From positions 1 to 32,933 of the forward strand of contig JBFXAN010000067.1 of assembly GCA_050184225.1 (NCBI GenBank): a stretch of DNA of 32,933 nucleotides, given 5' to 3'. Shown here piece after piece: positions 30,621-32,933 of this stretch (position 1 is its first letter; each line of letters begins with the position of its first letter). Under the pieces are notes generated by a model, which ran no database searches, was not told where the DNA came from, and was given only the letters and a program-made list of their open reading frames with translations. Source of the stretch: JBFXAN01 sp050184225. Lineage in GTDB: Bacteria > Chloroflexota > Dehalococcoidia > CAUJGQ01. The translations under genes were made by a program, and so were the position numbers.

Positions 30621-31592
30621 CTATCGCCGCTCCGGCGGCGCCCAGCGCATGACGTCATCGTCATCATTCTGATCCGACGCCTGCGGTTGCTCCACGATTG
30701 GGTCCGGTGCGGCCTCGACCGGCTCCGACGCGCTGCGCGGCCCAAATTGCGACGGATCGGCGCCGACCAGCGATGACAGCCGCCGCCCTTCGGCGACCGG
30801 CGAACGTTCGGCATCGCCGTCCCGATGATTCGCGGCCGCAACCGCATCGGGCGCTGGAGCGGCAAAGGGGCTGCGCTCTTTTGCCTGCACGTGTCGCCAC
30901 ACGTCGGCGCCGCCCTCCGATGCCTTGTGCCCATCAACCAGTTCTTCGATCCGGTCGGCCATCTCCATCACCAGACGGTCATGCGTGCTGGTGATGATCG
31001 TGATCCCCTCGCCGCGGGCAATGTCGCGGAGCAGATTGAAGATCGCCGTGGCCGTCGCCGAGTCCAGCTCGCCCGTCGGCTCGTCCGCCAGCATCAGCGC
31101 CGGCTCGGTCGCCAGAGCGCGGGCGATCGCCACCCGTTGCTGCTCGCCGCCGGACAGCTCATACGGCCGGTGCTCTGCCCGCCGTCCCAGACCAACCATG
31201 TCGAGGACGCGACGGGCGCGCCGCGTGCGCTCGCCGTGCTTGAACCCGGCGATCCGTAGCGGCAGCTCGACATTCTCCTGCGCCGAGAGCAGCGGCAGCA
31301 ACCCAAACGACTGAAAGATGAAGCCGAGCGTGTGACGGCGCAACTCGTTCAACTCGGCCTCGTGCATCGTATCCACGCGCCGATCGTCGATTAGCACCTC
31401 GCCCTCGGTCGGCCGATCCAGACCAGCGATGATATTCAGGAGGGTCGTCTTGCCCGAACCACTCCGGCCGATGATCGCGAGGAATTCCCCCGCCTGCACG
31501 CTGACGTCGATGTGCCGCAACGCCCAGACGTCTTCCGAACCAAGATGAAAGCGACGTGACACATTGCGGACTTCGACCGCGGCGCCCGCCAT
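30621..31592 (-). CDS. ABC transporter ATP-binding protein, LolD/MacB type, with long acidic tail
   Basis: ATG 31592 is preceded by GAGGAG eight bases away and overlaps the stop of the upstream ATPase gene by one base, so translation is coupled. The product has 323 residues: Walker A IGRSGSGKTT, LGFIFQSFGLLPLLSAQENV, the signature LSGGEQQRVAIARALA, Walker B LMLADEPTGELDS, and TIITSTHDRLVMEMADRIEE. This is the exporter or lipoprotein-release branch. From residue about 220 on, the chain continues for roughly 100 residues that are charged, Pro/Ala-rich and unlike the usual short end, so probably disordered. The matching FtsX-like permease is not in the window. Confidence 0.92.
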   Translation of the reverse strand: MAGAAVEVRNVSRRFHLGSEDVWALRHIDVSVQAGEFLAIIGRSGSGKTTLLNIIAGLDRPTEGEVLIDDRRVDTMHEAELNELRRHTLGFIFQSFGLLPLLSAQENVELPLRIAGFKHGERTRRARRVLDMVGLGRRAEHRPYELSGGEQQRVAIARALATEPALMLADEPTGELDSATATAIFNLLRDIARGEGITIITSTHDRLVMEMADRIEELVDGHKASEGGADVWRHVQAKERSPFAAPAPDAVAAANHRDGDAERSPVAEGRRLSSLVGADPSQFGPRSASEPVEAAPDPIVEQPQASDQNDDDDVMRWAPPERR

Positions 31593-32515
31593 CAAGCGTG
31601 CTCCTCGCTTCGGTCATGATGCTCCGGCATGACTTCCACCCGCCCCTCTCCGAGGAGGATCTTCGCCCGCTCTCTGATCGAGAGCCGTTCGAGGAACTCG
31701 CGCGGGATCTGGAGTCGCCCTGCCGCATCAACCAGCACATACTCATCGTGAACGATCTCGGGTCGGCCCGCCTCCATCCGCACGCGCCGGAAGACCTCGG
31801 TACTCGTTCGACCGTCGCGGATCGCCACAACCCGATCGACGCGGGCGGCGATGTCCGGGTCGTGGGTGACGATCACGATCGTCACGCCGTAGCGTCGGTT
31901 GAGGTCGCGGAACACCTCATAGATGACCTCGGCCGCGACCGAGTCCAGCTCGCCGGTCGGCTCGTCTGCCAGGAGCAGCGGCGGATTGTTGGCCAGCGCC
32001 ACCGCGATCGAGACGCGCTGCTGCTCGCCACCGGAAAGTTGCTCTGGCTTGTGTTGCAGGCGGTGATCGAGCCGGACCGTCGTCAGCAATTCCTGCGCCC
32101 GCTCCCGCGCCTGCTCGGCGGAGACGCCGTCCAAAATCAACGGCACCTCGACGTTCTGCAGCGCCGTCAGATAGGGGACCAGGTTGCGGCCAGTCTGCTG
32201 CCAGACGAACCCTACCTGCTTGCGCCGATAGAGGACCATCTCACCGGACGACATCGTCAACAGGTCACGCCCCCCGACAAAGGCGCGGCCCGCGCTCGGC
32301 TGATCGAGTCCGGCGAGGATGTTGAGCAGCGTGCTCTTCCCCGACCCCGACGCACCGACGATCGCCATCAACTCGGCGGCGCGGATCTTCAGGTCCAAGC
32401 CCCGCAGCGCGACGACCTCCAGGTTGGCGATCTTATAGATCTTGAACAGATCCTCGCAGACGATGTAGTGCTGGCCTTCGGGTACCGCGTGCTGACTGGT
32501 CAAATCAACCCTCAC
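31592..32515 (-). CDS. ABC transporter ATP-binding protein with C-terminal AbrB-like domain
   Basis: The 307-residue protein starts at GTG 32515 (weak ribosome site GGTGGA). Residues 1-225 are a standard MacB/LolD-type ATPase: VGASGSGKSTLLNILAGLDQ, VGFVWQQTGRNLVPYLTALQ, LSGGEQQRVSIAVALA, LLLADEPTGELDSVA, VTIVIVTHDPDIA. After these, residues about 257-300 read EYVLVDAAGRLQIPREFLER then LSIRERAKILLGEGRVEVMP, which looks like a SpoVT/AbrB swapped-hairpin domain. The pair of ATPases overlaps by one base and likely forms an exporter with an FtsX-like permease outside the window. An AbrB-like unit may help dimerisation or link to DNA. Confidence 0.9.
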   Translation of the reverse strand: MRVDLTSQHAVPEGQHYIVCEDLFKIYKIANLEVVALRGLDLKIRAAELMAIVGASGSGKSTLLNILAGLDQPSAGRAFVGGRDLLTMSSGEMVLYRRKQVGFVWQQTGRNLVPYLTALQNVEVPLILDGVSAEQARERAQELLTTVRLDHRLQHKPEQLSGGEQQRVSIAVALANNPPLLLADEPTGELDSVAAEVIYEVFRDLNRRYGVTIVIVTHDPDIAARVDRVVAIRDGRTSTEVFRRVRMEAGRPEIVHDEYVLVDAAGRLQIPREFLERLSIRERAKILLGEGRVEVMPEHHDRSEEHA

Positions 32516-32826
32516 TCCACCGGTCTACCTTAGTGCTTTTCTCTTTGGACCGGTAGCGTCGGAGGCCAATCATCCCAGGCCAGACTCTGCTCAGATTGCG
32601 CGGGTTCTTGCTCCGCAATACAGAGATGAGAATGGCTCAAACCATACCGAACCGCGGCGTCCTTGAGCGAGGTGAGTCGCTCAGACTCCACGGCCTACAT
32701 CGCCTATCGTTACAGGCCATGCCGAGTGTACCGGTTGACGGGCAATCGAGAGCAATCTGCGCGGTCAGCGTGAAGGTCAGATCAGTCGGCCACACTTGAG
32801 GCACAGGTAATACCAATCCCGCATGA
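32516..32826. other. 311-bp intergenic region, nothing definite
   Basis: Frames are present but none is convincing. On the minus strand a tiny 15-codon frame (32824-32777) reads MRDWYYLCLKCGRLI, starting two bases beyond the stop of the gene cut by the window edge. It has a C-x-x-C and may be a real small zinc-binding peptide, a broken zinc ribbon, or chance. No promoter was identified. Confidence 0.35.
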
Positions 32827-32933
32827 CTACGCCGCATTCTGGTCGAGCGCCGGGAGCGCAGCGAGGGCGTCCTGAATCCAGGCCCAGCCGGCCAGCGACC
32901 GAACGCGGGCGGGGTCGGCATCGAGATCGGTGA
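32827..32933 (-). CDS. C-terminal fragment of an unknown protein, cut by the window edge
   Basis: Read on the minus strand from the window edge, the frame codes for about 34 residues (TDLDADPARVRSLAGWAWIQ, then DALAALPALDQNAA) and ends at TAG 32829-32827. The composition is like real coding sequence, and the other two frames read poorly. No family can be assigned from so little. It lies upstream of the two ATPase genes on the same strand. Confidence 0.45.
   Translation of the reverse strand, partial: TDLDADPARVRSLAGWAWIQDALAALPALDQNAA

Overview
The window is high-GC DNA with dense, mostly short operons, many GTG/TTG starts with clear Shine-Dalgarno sequences, and at least one leaderless gene. 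No rRNA or tRNA is present. An F420 cofactor pair (CofE plus NADPH:F420 reductase), twin bactofilins, an IS481-type transposase remnant, ABC ATPases with a C-terminal AbrB-like tail and C/T-rich palindromic intergenic repeats together suggest an aerobic Chloroflexota bacterium, perhaps of the Thermomicrobia/Sphaerobacter group. This placement is inference; no marker gene here proves it.

Layout. 1-5.4 kb: a truncated CaiB/BaiF CoA-transferase, a nitronate monooxygenase, a DUF559 nuclease gene enclosed by inverted palindromic repeats, an MBL-fold exonuclease-like protein, a PlsY-like acyltransferase and a second repeat element. 5.3-10.4 kb: a PPOX-type flavoprotein whose C-terminus is made of repeat sequence, a YibE/F membrane protein, a small stress-like protein, a formylglycine-generating enzyme, a dienelactone hydrolase and a PrxQ-type peroxiredoxin. 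10.6-12.1 kb: a decayed IS481-family element abutting a third repeat element. 12.2-16.4 kb: an acyl-CoA dehydrogenase-like gene behind two dyad operators, a hypothetical gene, an ECF sigma factor, a stand-alone PEP-synthase ATP-grasp domain and a probable small RNA with its own promoter and terminator. 16.5-21.1 kb: npdG-cofE, and divergently an ABC importer (ATPase, permease, lipoprotein). 21.2-25.9 kb: two bactofilins and the glycerol operon glpK-glpD. 26-30.5 kb: a membrane molybdopterin oxidoreductase split by an in-frame TGA, hpt, a membrane-anchored clan GH-A glycosidase-like protein, a NUDIX hydrolase and an SDR dehydrogenase. 30.6-32.9 kb: two MacB/LolD-type ABC ATPases and the end of an unknown gene.

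How the genes fit together. glpK and glpD convert glycerol to dihydroxyacetone phosphate, and a PlsY-like enzyme that could use glycerol 3-phosphate lies elsewhere in the window. The acyl-CoA dehydrogenase homologue, CoA-transferase and SDR point to acyl-CoA metabolism. The F420 pair would make and reduce F420 for oxidoreductases outside the window.

The most interesting structure is a family of inverted-repeat elements. Three copies of about 160-185 bp have two palindromic arms and a spacer of about 70-77 bp. A fourth, about 650 bp, carries a DUF559 endonuclease gene between nearly identical 42-nt arms. I propose that this is a nuclease-associated mobile repeat system.
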